Origin: Verrucomicrobiota bacterium
GTDB lineage: Bacteria > Verrucomicrobiota > Verrucomicrobiia > Limisphaerales > J093
Assembly (NCBI GenBank): GCA_016871715.1
Contig: VHCO01000022.1
Coordinates: 1-55,295 of the forward strand
Length of the DNA: 55,295 nt
Reading direction: 5' to 3'
Position 1 is the stretch's first letter; the number at the start of each line of letters is the position of its first letter. The position numbers and the translations under genes are program-made. Shown in pieces: positions 19,168 through 26,785 of the stretch. The notes under the pieces were generated by a model. That model was given only the letters and a program-made list of their open reading frames with translations, made no database searches and was not told the origin of the DNA.

Positions 19168-19613
19168 ACGACCTGAGCGACCTTTACCAGGAGGTGATCC
19201 TGGACCACAGCCGCAGTCCGCGCAATTACCGCCCGCTCGAGGCGCCTCAACGCCAGGCGCAGGGGCATAACCCCTTATGCGGGGATCAGGTCACCATCTA
19301 CCTCGCCTTCGAGGGCGACGTGATCAAGGACATCAGTTTCCAGGGGTCCGGCTGCGCCATTTCGAAGGCGTCGGCCTCGCTGCTGACCGAGAGTCTCAAG
19401 GGGCGTTCGACCGCCGAGGTGAAGCGGCTCTTCGACCAGATCCATGCCCTCATGACCACCGGCCAGAGCCGCGGCGCGGACCTGGGCAAGATGGCCGTCT
19501 TCGCGGGCGTCCATAAGTTCCCGGCCCGGGTCAAGTGCGCGATGCTCCCCTGGCGCGCTGTGGTGGCGGCCCTCGAGGATGAGGGCCGGGCGCCGACGGT
19601 TTCCACCGAGTAG
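19164..19613 (+). CDS. sufU: SufU, Fe-S scaffold / zinc-dependent sulfur acceptor
   Basis: The product is 149 aa from the ATG at 19164, which overlaps the sufD stop by 4 bp. It has the SufU-type metal ligands Cys39 and Asp41 (NPLCGD), Cys64 (GSGCAISKAS) and Cys125 (VKCAMLPW). It also has the region between residues 80 and 110 that distinguishes SufU from IscU, and lacks the IscU LPPVK motif. SufU accepts persulfide sulfur from SufS and passes it to SufBCD. A second U-type scaffold at 22248 is encoded at the end of the cluster, so the two may have separate jobs. Confidence 0.95.
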   Translation: MNDLSDLYQEVILDHSRSPRNYRPLEAPQRQAQGHNPLCGDQVTIYLAFEGDVIKDISFQGSGCAISKASASLLTESLKGRSTAEVKRLFDQIHALMTTGQSRGADLGKMAVFAGVHKFPARVKCAMLPWRAVVAALEDEGRAPTVSTE

Positions 19614-19634
19614 GCGGTTCAGCGTACCGAGTTA

Positions 19635-19782
19635 CCGATGAGAGCTTGGGATAGGCGAGAATCTGCTGGCCGGGTGCGGAGGCGGGCGCACGCTGTAGAC
19701 TGCGGTGGACACAGGAGGCCGGGGCGCGCAGGGGACAGCGCGCCCTACCGCCGAGGGGTAGTTCATCTAGGTGATCCATGAG
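19635..19782 (-). repeat. Palindromic interspersed element, copy C
   Basis: This is a roughly 148-bp copy of the element also found at 22795-22938 and 43004-43155. Its left end (CGATGAGAGCTTGGGATAG) matches the end of the other copies, and the right half contains GCGCGCCCTACCGCCGAG, identical to the reverse complement of copy A. The inner palindrome is decayed. The right end reaches the sufT start codon, so this copy supplies the sufT 5' region. Confidence 0.7.
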
Positions 19783-20338
19783 TACGTCAAGCCTGAAAAC
19801 AGTGGTGTTAACCCGCAACGTCGAGGCGGCCGTGGTGCCCGTGGGGACCAAGGTCACGCTCGAGGCCGGTGCGACTGCCCAAGTCACGCAGGCCCTGGGC
19901 GGCAGCTATACGGTGGTGGTCAATGGCAACATGTTCCGGGTCGAGGGCAAGGATGCCGATGCCCTCGGGCTCGAGGCGGCACGGCCGGCCGCCGCGCCAT
20001 CGTCAGGGCCGATCAGTCGGGAGGCCCTCGAGCAGCGGGTTTGGGCTGAGTTGAGGACCTGTTTCGACCCCGAGATCCCGGTGAACATTGTGGATTTGGG
20101 TTTGATCTACGATTGCCAGGTCCACCCCCAAGGGGACGGGTCGACCTATCGTGTGGACATCAAGATGACGTTGACGGCTCCCGGATGCGGGATGGGGCCG
20201 GTCATCCAACAAGACGCGCAGAGCAAGGTGCTGGCCCTGGCAGGGGTGGCGGAGGTCCAGGTCGAGTTGGTGTGGGACCCGCCGTGGAACCAGAGCATGA
20301 TGAGCGAGGCGGCCCGGCTCGAGCTGGGCATGCTTTGA
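19778..20338 (+). CDS. sufT: SufT-like DUF59/MIP18 maturation factor
   Basis: The 186-aa protein has a small N-terminal beta domain (residues 1-65; TKVTLEAGATAQVTQALGGS) characteristic of long SufT proteins. The DUF59 domain follows (residues about 85-186) with CFDPEIPVNIVDLGLIY and the TAPGCGMG Cys motif. SufT helps deliver Fe-S clusters to client proteins. The start ATG at 19778 gives MSTSSLKTVV. No ribosome site is evident, and the upstream sequence is the repeat copy C. The product is full length and well conserved. Confidence 0.93.
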   Translation: MSTSSLKTVVLTRNVEAAVVPVGTKVTLEAGATAQVTQALGGSYTVVVNGNMFRVEGKDADALGLEAARPAAAPSSGPISREALEQRVWAELRTCFDPEIPVNIVDLGLIYDCQVHPQGDGSTYRVDIKMTLTAPGCGMGPVIQQDAQSKVLALAGVAEVQVELVWDPPWNQSMMSEAARLELGML

Positions 20339-20376
20339 GCATGCCGGCCTTGCCCTAACGCTAGACCCAGACGCCT

Positions 20377-21648
20377 ATGAACGCCGCGCTCGACCCAACG
20401 ACGCCCCGGCCAGCCGCGCCCACGACGGCGTGGGAACTGCTGCGCGCCGATTTCCCGATCCTCGACCAGCGCGTGCATGGGCACCCGTTGGTCTACTTGG
20501 ACAATGCGGCGACGAGTCAGAAGCCGCGGGCGGTGCTCGAGGCGATCGATCGTTATTACCGCTCCGAAAATGCCAATGTCCATCGCGGCATCCACGAGTT
20601 GAGCAACCGCGCCACCGCCGCCTACGAGGGGGCCCGGGCGCGCGTGGCGCGCTTCCTGAACGCGCGCAGCGCGGAGGAGATCGTTTTTACGCGCGGCACG
20701 ACCGAAGCGATCAATCTGGTGGCGCACGCGTGGGGGGCGCGGGTGCGGTCGGGCGATGCGATCTTGCTAACGGAGATGGAGCATCACAGCAACCTGGTGC
20801 CTTGGCAGTTGTTGGCGCAGCGCACGGGCGCCAACCTGCGGTATCTGCCGGTCACGGGCGACGACGGGGGGCTCGAGGTCGACCGGTTGGGGCAGCTCCT
20901 GACTCCGGAGGTCAAGTTATTCGCCTTCACCCATATCTCGAACACGCTCGGCACGGTCAATCCGGTGGCCGAGTTGTGCGCCCGGGCGCGCGGCTTGGGC
21001 GTGGTCACGCTGGTGGATGCCGCGCAAAGCGCCGGGCACCTCGAGTTGGACGTGCAGCAGCTTGGCTGCGATTTTCTCGCCTTTTCGAGCCACAAGATCG
21101 GCGGGCCGACTGGCCTCGGGGTGTTGTATGGCCGGCGGGAGCTGCTCGAGGCGATGCCGCCCTGGCAGGGGGGAGGGGACATGATCGCGAACGTCGAGTT
21201 CTACGCCAGCCGCTGGAATGTCATCCCGCACAAGTTCGAGGCGGGCACGCCGCACATCGCCGGCGCCGTCGGCCTGCACGCGGCGATGGATTACCTCGAT
21301 CGCATCGGGCGCCAGCGGATCTTCCAGCACGACCAGGAGCTCGCGGCTCGGGCCTATGAGCAACTCGCCGGCCTGGCGGGCATTCGGTTGCTCGGGCCCA
21401 AGACCGGCCGCGCCGGGCTGGTGAGTTTCCATTTTTCGGATGTCCACGCCCACGACGTGGTCACGGTGGCGGACCAGTTCGGGGTTGCGCTGCGGGGTGG
21501 GCACCACTGCAACCAGCCTCTCATGCGCAAGCTGGGCCTCGAGTCGACCGCGCGTGCCAGCTTCTACTTCTATAACACGGCCGGCGAAGTGGATCGGTTG
21601 GTCGAGGTGCTGCGTGAGATCCGCCGCTTCTTCCATGTCCCGTTGTGA
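20377..21648 (+). CDS. sufS: SufS, cysteine desulfurase
   Basis: This 423-aa PLP enzyme of the group II (SufS) type releases sulfur from cysteine. Visible features are YLDNAATSQKP (residues 40-50), ANVHRGIHELS, the PLP-contact Asp in TLVDAAQSAGH, the Schiff-base Lys240 in FSSHKIGGPTG and the persulfide Cys378 in RGGHHCNQPLM, which is the compact loop of SufS rather than the longer IscS loop. It works with SufU and SufBCD. The N-terminal 15 residues are Pro/Ala-rich. The stop is followed closely by the DUF1858-rhodanese gene. Confidence 0.97.
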   Translation: MNAALDPTTPRPAAPTTAWELLRADFPILDQRVHGHPLVYLDNAATSQKPRAVLEAIDRYYRSENANVHRGIHELSNRATAAYEGARARVARFLNARSAEEIVFTRGTTEAINLVAHAWGARVRSGDAILLTEMEHHSNLVPWQLLAQRTGANLRYLPVTGDDGGLEVDRLGQLLTPEVKLFAFTHISNTLGTVNPVAELCARARGLGVVTLVDAAQSAGHLELDVQQLGCDFLAFSSHKIGGPTGLGVLYGRRELLEAMPPWQGGGDMIANVEFYASRWNVIPHKFEAGTPHIAGAVGLHAAMDYLDRIGRQRIFQHDQELAARAYEQLAGLAGIRLLGPKTGRAGLVSFHFSDVHAHDVVTVADQFGVALRGGHHCNQPLMRKLGLESTARASFYFYNTAGEVDRLVEVLREIRRFFHVPL

Positions 21649-21662
21649 GTGCCCCAGGTCCG

Positions 21663-22220
21663 ATGAGCGCCCCAGCGACCCCATCCCTTGGCCCCGAAGC
21701 GACCCTGCGCCACGTGCTCGAGGTCTTCCCCGGCGCCCAACGCACGCTCTTTCGCCACTACCACATCGGCGGGTGCAGCAGTTGCGGCTTTCAACCGGAG
21801 GAGACCCTGGCGCAGCTTTGTGCCCGGAATGGGAATTTGGACGTGGCGGAGGTCTTGGCGCGGCTGCAGACCAGCCACGAACAGGATGCGCGCACCTGGA
21901 TGTCGGCGGCCGGGTTAGCAGGCATGCTGAAGATCCAGCCCAAGCCGCGGCTGGTGGACATTCGCTCGCGCGAGGAATGGGAGGCCGTGCGCCTCGAGGG
22001 GGCGGTGTTGCTCACGCAAACGACGATGCAGGAGATTCTCGGGCGCTGGCCGCGCGAGGCGTTGCTGGTCGTTTACGATCATCAGGGCCGCCAAGCCCTT
22101 GACGCCGCCGCCTATTTTGCCGGGCAAGGATTTCAACAAGTCCGCTGCTTGGCCGGGGGCATCGACGCCTGGGCCCGCGAGGTGGATGGCTCCATGAAAC
22201 GATACCGGCTGGCGGAGTGA
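21663..22220 (+). CDS. DUF1858-rhodanese fusion lacking the rhodanese cysteine
   Basis: The product is about 185 aa from the ATG at 21663; a GTG at 21645 overlapping the sufS stop would add 6 residues. Residues about 10-60 are a DUF1858/DUF542-like helical domain with GGCSSCGFQPEETL (a CxxC pair). Residues about 80-180 are a rhodanese fold (LVDIRSREEWEAVRLEGAV, GGIDAWAREVDGSM). The active-site loop reads VYDHQGRQALDAA, with Asp where rhodaneses have the catalytic Cys. Classic sulfurtransferase activity is therefore unlikely; the CxxC of the first domain may carry sulfur or sense redox state. Its place between sufS and the second scaffold suggests a role in sulfur transfer or in regulating assembly. 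Confidence 0.85.
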   Translation: MSAPATPSLGPEATLRHVLEVFPGAQRTLFRHYHIGGCSSCGFQPEETLAQLCARNGNLDVAEVLARLQTSHEQDARTWMSAAGLAGMLKIQPKPRLVDIRSREEWEAVRLEGAVLLTQTTMQEILGRWPREALLVVYDHQGRQALDAAAYFAGQGFQQVRCLAGGIDAWAREVDGSMKRYRLAE

Positions 22221-22247
22221 CCCTTCGCTCGGCCTGCCCCTGTCCCT

Positions 22248-22778
22248 ATGCACCACGACGCCCTCCCTGCCGACCTCATCGCTGGCTCGGTCCAACCCGC
22301 CAACTTGGGTGAACTCGAGGGGGCCGACGCGGTGGGCACCGTGGGCAACGCCTCCTGCGGCGAGCTCATGCGGCTCTGGGTCAAGTTTAAGGACCAAGAC
22401 GGCCGCCGCGTGATCGACCGGGCCACCTTTCAGTCGTTCGGCTGCGAGACGGCCATCGCGGTGGCGAGCGTGGCCACCGAGCTGATACGGGGTAAGACAC
22501 CGGAGGAAGCCCTGAACCTGCGGGCCGAGCAACTCGCGGGTGAGTTGGGGCCGCTTCCTCCCCTCAAGATTCACTGCGCCGAGTTGGTCGAAGGCGCGTT
22601 GCGGTCGGCCCTGGAACCGTCCGCGGCGCCGCCCAGTGCGGGGAGCGTTGGCTCCTCAGGGCCTGCCGGCGGTTCCCTGCTCGATCGGTTCCTACCGGGG
22701 GAGGGCGCCCGCGCGGCGAGAGCGCGACTGGTGTATCTCGAGAACGATCCACCCGAGGCTGGACCCGAGGTGCGCTGA
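22248..22778 (+). CDS. IscU/NifU-N-like Fe-S scaffold
   Basis: The 176-aa protein has an IscU-type domain with three cysteines: NASCGELMRLW, SFGCETAIAVAS and KIHCAELVEGAL. These are at the usual IscU/NifU spacing, and the sequence lacks the SufU insertion. A glycine/serine-rich C-terminal tail of about 55 aa (residues 120-176) follows and has no recognised domain; there is no NifU C-terminal (Nfu) domain. It is the last gene of the SUF cluster and gives the operon a second scaffold besides SufU. It may serve a subset of clients or form 2Fe-2S clusters. Confidence 0.85.
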   Translation: MHHDALPADLIAGSVQPANLGELEGADAVGTVGNASCGELMRLWVKFKDQDGRRVIDRATFQSFGCETAIAVASVATELIRGKTPEEALNLRAEQLAGELGPLPPLKIHCAELVEGALRSALEPSAAPPSAGSVGSSGPAGGSLLDRFLPGEGARAARARLVYLENDPPEAGPEVR

Positions 22779-22794
22779 CTTGGCCTTGTGCTTA

Positions 22795-22938
22795 CTGATG
22801 AGTCACTGAGATGGACTACAACTCGGCGGTAGGGCGCGCAGTCCTCTGCGCGCCGGGGCTTCCTGTGTCCAGAGTCGTTTACGGCGCGCAGAGGACTGCG
22901 CGCCCTGCAATATGTCGTCTATCCCGACCTCTCATCAG
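22795..22938 (+). repeat. Palindromic interspersed element, copy A
   Basis: This 144-bp element is bounded by CTGATGAG and CTCATCAG. An inner pair of long inverted arms (GGGCGCGCAGTCCTCTGCGC and its complement) surrounds a roughly 30-bp loop. It lies between the convergent genes for the scaffold (ends 22778) and the dikinase-like protein (ends 22945) and could also act as a bidirectional transcription stop. Its outer arms match copies B and C in reverse orientation. Confidence 0.8.
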
Positions 22939-22944
22939 TAGGTG

Positions 22945-25900
22945 TCAGGGGAGGCGCCGGAATTGGCCGTCTAGGCCAAGGGCCTGGATGCGAGAGCCTA
23001 GCTCGCCCCTGGTGGCGTGCAGCAGTTGGATGTTCAGGCGCGTGAGTTCTTCGCGTTGCGCCGGGGTGACCCCGGGATCCAGCCGCGGCTCGAAGATGAA
23101 CTCCTCCCAGAAGTTGTGGTGACCGGGGTGGTAGGTCTGGGCGAATTCACTCCGCAACACCAGAGGGTCGGCAGTGAGACCAAAGATGCGGGTCTCGACC
23201 CACTCGAGCAACGGCGCCGTGTAGCCGGCGGTTGGGCCGGTGGGCGGTTGAGGCCAGTAGAACGAAGTTCGGATGGTCAGTCCCCCCGGGTTGGCGAGCG
23301 TCCGTTCGACGCGGATGCTGCGCGCCGTCAAGGGCGCACCGGGCCAGAGCGTGACGGTGTCCTCGACGGTCTGCGCCGGCTTGCCGGTCGGGTCCAGGAC
23401 GGGTCGAGGGGTGGCATAGCGGACGGTGAGTGCGAGCTGGAGGTCGCGCACGGTGATCAAGGGGCCGGAGGCGAAATCGGTTTGGCGCTGCAGGGTGGTG
23501 TCGAGGCGGTAATCGCGGCGGGTGGGGCCGGCGCCCAGGCTCCAGGTGTCGGTGGTGGTGTCCGGCGTGTGGGTGAAGGCGGCGTTCGGCCAACCGGAGG
23601 TGCCGTGCTCGAGTGAGATGGGTTGGGTGTCGTCGAGCAGGGTCAGGGTGCATTGGGTATAGAGGCTATGGGTGAGATTGGGGTCGGTTAGCCAGAGGTT
23701 GCGGGTGTTCGCCTGGAACACGCATTTGAGGCGGTGCAGGGCGAAGACATCGCCGTGTTCGCCTTGAAAGACGCGGTAGGGAGTAGGCTCGTTGATCAGG
23801 CAGGCGGGCACTTGGCGCTGTGGGTCCGGCAGCGGAATCTCGCGCACCTGTTTGACGACCAAATCGGCGGGTTGGGTCTTCTTGTACTCGAAATCGAGCA
23901 GGAAGGTGGTTTTCTGGGGGAACAACTGTTGGTAGCCGTCCACCACGCGCAGCAGCAGGTTGGCGAGGGTTTGGTATTCGGCAGGCCAAGCGAGGACGCG
24001 GGCGCCGAGCGGGCCCAGATTCGAGTAGGCCTGCGTGTCCAGATAGACCGTCGAGGACCCGTACTTGGCGAGGGTGACCTGTTCGGGCAGCGCGCCGCCG
24101 GCAGGATTGGACACGGAAAACGCGCCCCATTGCGTGACCAGGTCGCCGGTGTAATTGCGGAAGGTGCCGGAGCGTTGATAACGCACCGTCGCGACCCCGT
24201 TGGCCAGTTCCGTCTCGTCCGGGAAACTGTGATGCACCAGGACGGCCATGCCGACTTGGTCCTCGGGGACGCCGAAGCGCAGGCGTTCGAGCCAAGCATG
24301 GTCGTTATAGAAGCTGGCGTAGACCCGCTGGAGGGCGCGAAACACGCCTCGCTCGTTCGCCTCGGTGGAGTCGCAGTGCGAAGGACCCGTGGGGTCACCG
24401 TCCAGGTCGTCGGCCAGACAACCGCTGTAGCTGTCGTACAAGCCCGCGCCGGTGAACTGCTCGCTGTCCTCGACATTGGTCGAGCTGCGGAATCGGATCT
24501 TGCGGTGCGGGTCAAAGCCCGCGAGGGCGGCCAGGATGGCTTGTTGCTGCGCGGGGCTGAACGAGGCTGTGCGCGTGATCAGGCCGCGGATTCCAGCCAG
24601 CACCTCGCGGGCTACAGCGAGATCCGGCGGATACTGGAAGGGGGCGAGCCGTTGCTGGATTTCCTCGCGCAGCGTCCGGTTGCCGCCGGGCAAGGTTTGA
24701 CTCAGGAAGCCGTCCCACAAATCGAAGGACAAGGCCACCGCCGGTGGCGAATGCGCAGGGAGGATGCGGCGGAGGAGGCCGAAATGAGCGGCTTTGCCCC
24801 CGACGAATTGGATGTCGGCTGGGGTGAGCGTGTCGGTGTTGACGGCGATGGTCCCGAGGGGTGCCTTGGGGGTCAACTGCAGGCGCCCCGGGGCTTTCAG
24901 GTCGAGCAAGGCGGTCCGCAGGGCGGGTTCGAAATCCGGGTCCAACCCGAGGATCTTAACGTCGCACCCGCGCCAGGTGCTGCGAGCACGAACCATGACG
25001 TCGCGACCGGCCAGTTGGCGGAGGCGGTCATGCTCGGCGGGGTCGGCGGGGTAGACGAACGGCACACCGTAGGACCGCGCGAGGATGGCCACGTGCGAAT
25101 TGGGCGTGGCGGGTGTGAGCGCGACGATCCCCGCCAGGTAGGGCAACTCAGGCGGCACACCGTCGGTCAGTAGAATGTCCGCCGGCCCCAGGCGGCCCTC
25201 GGCGTAAGCCGCGTCGATGTCCGCCGCCGGCACGAACACCAATCGCCCCAGCGCCCAACCCGTCGAGTAGCAGACGTCGCCCTGAAGCCAGCGCTCGGGA
25301 CGACCCAGCGGGATCCCATGCGCCTCGAAGTAGGTCTGGTACGCCTCGGCACTTGGGCGCTGCTCCGGCGTGGGCAAGTAGAAGGGCTGGGCCGACACGG
25401 CCGGCGCCACCGCGGCTGCGACCAGCTTGAACCATTGGACCACTTGCTCCGGCGGGTAAGGGTCGTGCCCAACGAACTGGATGCCGTATTCTGCCCCAGC
25501 CGACTCGGGGGCGAAGAGCACCGCGCCAAGGACCGCGAGTTGGTTGGCACGGCGCAAGGTGCGGGCATTGAACTGGTCGCGGCTGAGGCCGGCAAAGGGT
25601 GCCAGCCGTTGGAGCGCGTAATCGTAGTGGAACAGGTGCCGCGTGCTGTCCTGGAACCAAACCACGCTCGGTGCGGCGGTCAGAATGGCGAACTTCACCC
25701 AGCGCGCTTCCTCGGGGGTGCCCGGAGCTGAGCGGAAGGGTTCCGCCGGAAAGGCGATCGAGTTCTTGCCGTCATCGGTGGCGGTCTTTGCCCGCGAGAT
25801 CACGCGGAAGAATCGCGCGCTCGAGGCAGGGGTTTCGGGGTCCGCCAAGGCGAACGGGCCGTCCTGCGTGACGGCGAAGGTCTCCCAGGCGCGCAGATCG

Positions 25901-26106
25901 GTCGAACGCTGGATGGTGTGGACGCGGTTGGATTCGCCGGCTGACTCGAGGTGGACCCAAGCGTCGCCGGCGGTGCGGCTGATCTCGAGACGGACGCCGG
26001 CCCCCTGGGCCAACTGAGGGCTGAGCCAGGCCAAAGCGAGCGCCAGCAAACCCAAGGCAAAGCGCGCGAACTGGGGCGGAGAAGCGGGGCGCAAGTGCGG
26101 TGTCAT
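22945..26106 (-). CDS. Secreted dikinase-like protein (swivel His + PPDK-type ATP-grasp)
   Basis: The product is about 1053 aa from the ATG at 26106, where a signal peptide begins (core FALGLLALALAWL, cleavage near AQGAG). A beta module resembling those of secreted verrucomicrobial proteins comes next (residues 40-105). A PEP-utiliser swivel domain then spans about 290-390 with the phosphohistidine candidate His338 in TPNSHVAILARSYGVPFVY. A PPDK N-terminal ATP-grasp domain follows from about 430 (FVGGKAAHFGLLRR, IRFRSSTNVEDSEQFTGAG). About 290 residues of unrecognised beta-rich sequence end the protein. PPDK and PEP synthase have the opposite order plus a PEP barrel; here the barrel is absent and the order matches glucan water dikinases. 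Function is unknown: a phosphotransferase acting on an exported polymer is a hypothesis, and ATP supply outside the cytoplasm is a problem. Confidence 0.85.
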   Translation of the reverse strand: MTPHLRPASPPQFARFALGLLALALAWLSPQLAQGAGVRLEISRTAGDAWVHLESAGESNRVHTIQRSTDLRAWETFAVTQDGPFALADPETPASSARFFRVISRAKTATDDGKNSIAFPAEPFRSAPGTPEEARWVKFAILTAAPSVVWFQDSTRHLFHYDYALQRLAPFAGLSRDQFNARTLRRANQLAVLGAVLFAPESAGAEYGIQFVGHDPYPPEQVVQWFKLVAAAVAPAVSAQPFYLPTPEQRPSAEAYQTYFEAHGIPLGRPERWLQGDVCYSTGWALGRLVFVPAADIDAAYAEGRLGPADILLTDGVPPELPYLAGIVALTPATPNSHVAILARSYGVPFVYPADPAEHDRLRQLAGRDVMVRARSTWRGCDVKILGLDPDFEPALRTALLDLKAPGRLQLTPKAPLGTIAVNTDTLTPADIQFVGGKAAHFGLLRRILPAHSPPAVALSFDLWDGFLSQTLPGGNRTLREEIQQRLAPFQYPPDLAVAREVLAGIRGLITRTASFSPAQQQAILAALAGFDPHRKIRFRSSTNVEDSEQFTGAGLYDSYSGCLADDLDGDPTGPSHCDSTEANERGVFRALQRVYASFYNDHAWLERLRFGVPEDQVGMAVLVHHSFPDETELANGVATVRYQRSGTFRNYTGDLVTQWGAFSVSNPAGGALPEQVTLAKYGSSTVYLDTQAYSNLGPLGARVLAWPAEYQTLANLLLRVVDGYQQLFPQKTTFLLDFEYKKTQPADLVVKQVREIPLPDPQRQVPACLINEPTPYRVFQGEHGDVFALHRLKCVFQANTRNLWLTDPNLTHSLYTQCTLTLLDDTQPISLEHGTSGWPNAAFTHTPDTTTDTWSLGAGPTRRDYRLDTTLQRQTDFASGPLITVRDLQLALTVRYATPRPVLDPTGKPAQTVEDTVTLWPGAPLTARSIRVERTLANPGGLTIRTSFYWPQPPTGPTAGYTAPLLEWVETRIFGLTADPLVLRSEFAQTYHPGHHNFWEEFIFEPRLDPGVTPAQREELTRLNIQLLHATRGELGSRIQALGLDGQFRRLP

Positions 26107-26419
26107 GGTCGACGTCGTGGACCGCTCGCAGCGGCGGCCCAGACGCCGCCAAGATAGCCGTCGGTTGGCGCCGGCGCAAACCGCAGGTCTGCCGGGCCAC
26201 CGTGGGTTGGAGGCCCGATCGTGGAGGCGCAGGGCTCGAGAGCGGCCCTGCTGGCTTCCGCGTAGCGGCGGACTGTGGTTCGCCGGTGGCGCTGGTTGGC
26301 TCGAGATAATGCCTGGGTAGTTTCCGCTTGCCGGGTGCGCGTGTGCGGCGCAGGTTGTGCGGCCTGTGAAAAGTCCAGCCAGCGTGGTAGCGGATTCGGC
26401 GGCCGGTGAGCGGCGGGTG
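26107..26419. other. Divergent spacer without a gene
   Basis: This 313-bp GC-rich spacer lies between the dikinase-like gene (minus) and the dehydratase small-subunit gene (plus). I see no clear -35/-10 pair, hairpin or small conserved ORF. Promoters for both genes should be here. Confidence 0.5.
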
Positions 26420-26716
26420 ATGCAGTTGCACCCGCAGGACAATGTCGTCGTGCTCACGCGGACCGTCGCGGCAGGCGAGCGCGTGTGCGTTGGTGGCGTG
26501 ACCGTTATGATCGAGCGCGCGTTGGCGTTGGGGCATAAATTGGCCGCGTGCGACATTCCCGCCGGGGCGCCCATTCTCAAGTACGGCGTGTCGATCGGTT
26601 CGGCCGCGGTGCCGATCCCTGCGGGAGCGCATGTGCACACGCACAACCTGCGGAGCAACTACCTACCGACTTACCTGCATGCGACCCAACAGCGTTATTT
26701 CGAGGAGCATCCTTAA
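26420..26716 (+). CDS. UxaA-type dehydratase small subunit (SAF domain)
   Basis: I chose the ATG at 26420 (MQLHPQDNVVVLTRTVAAGE), giving 98 aa; a GTG at 26357 would add 21 residues. It is a single SAF domain as found in the N-terminal part of altronate and galactarate dehydratases (GHKLAACDIPAGAPILKYG, GAHVHTHNL). In this enzyme group a small SAF subunit pairs with a separate large subunit, which is encoded 69 bp downstream. Substrate is not decided by sequence: altronate, galactarate or another sugar acid or sulfonate is possible. Confidence 0.88.
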   Translation: MQLHPQDNVVVLTRTVAAGERVCVGGVTVMIERALALGHKLAACDIPAGAPILKYGVSIGSAAVPIPAGAHVHTHNLRSNYLPTYLHATQQRYFEEHP

Positions 26717-26785
26717 GATCGAGTGGGGCCGGGCCGTTTGGATGGAACCGTTGGGTCCGGGGCGAGCGATCGAGGGAGGATGGAT

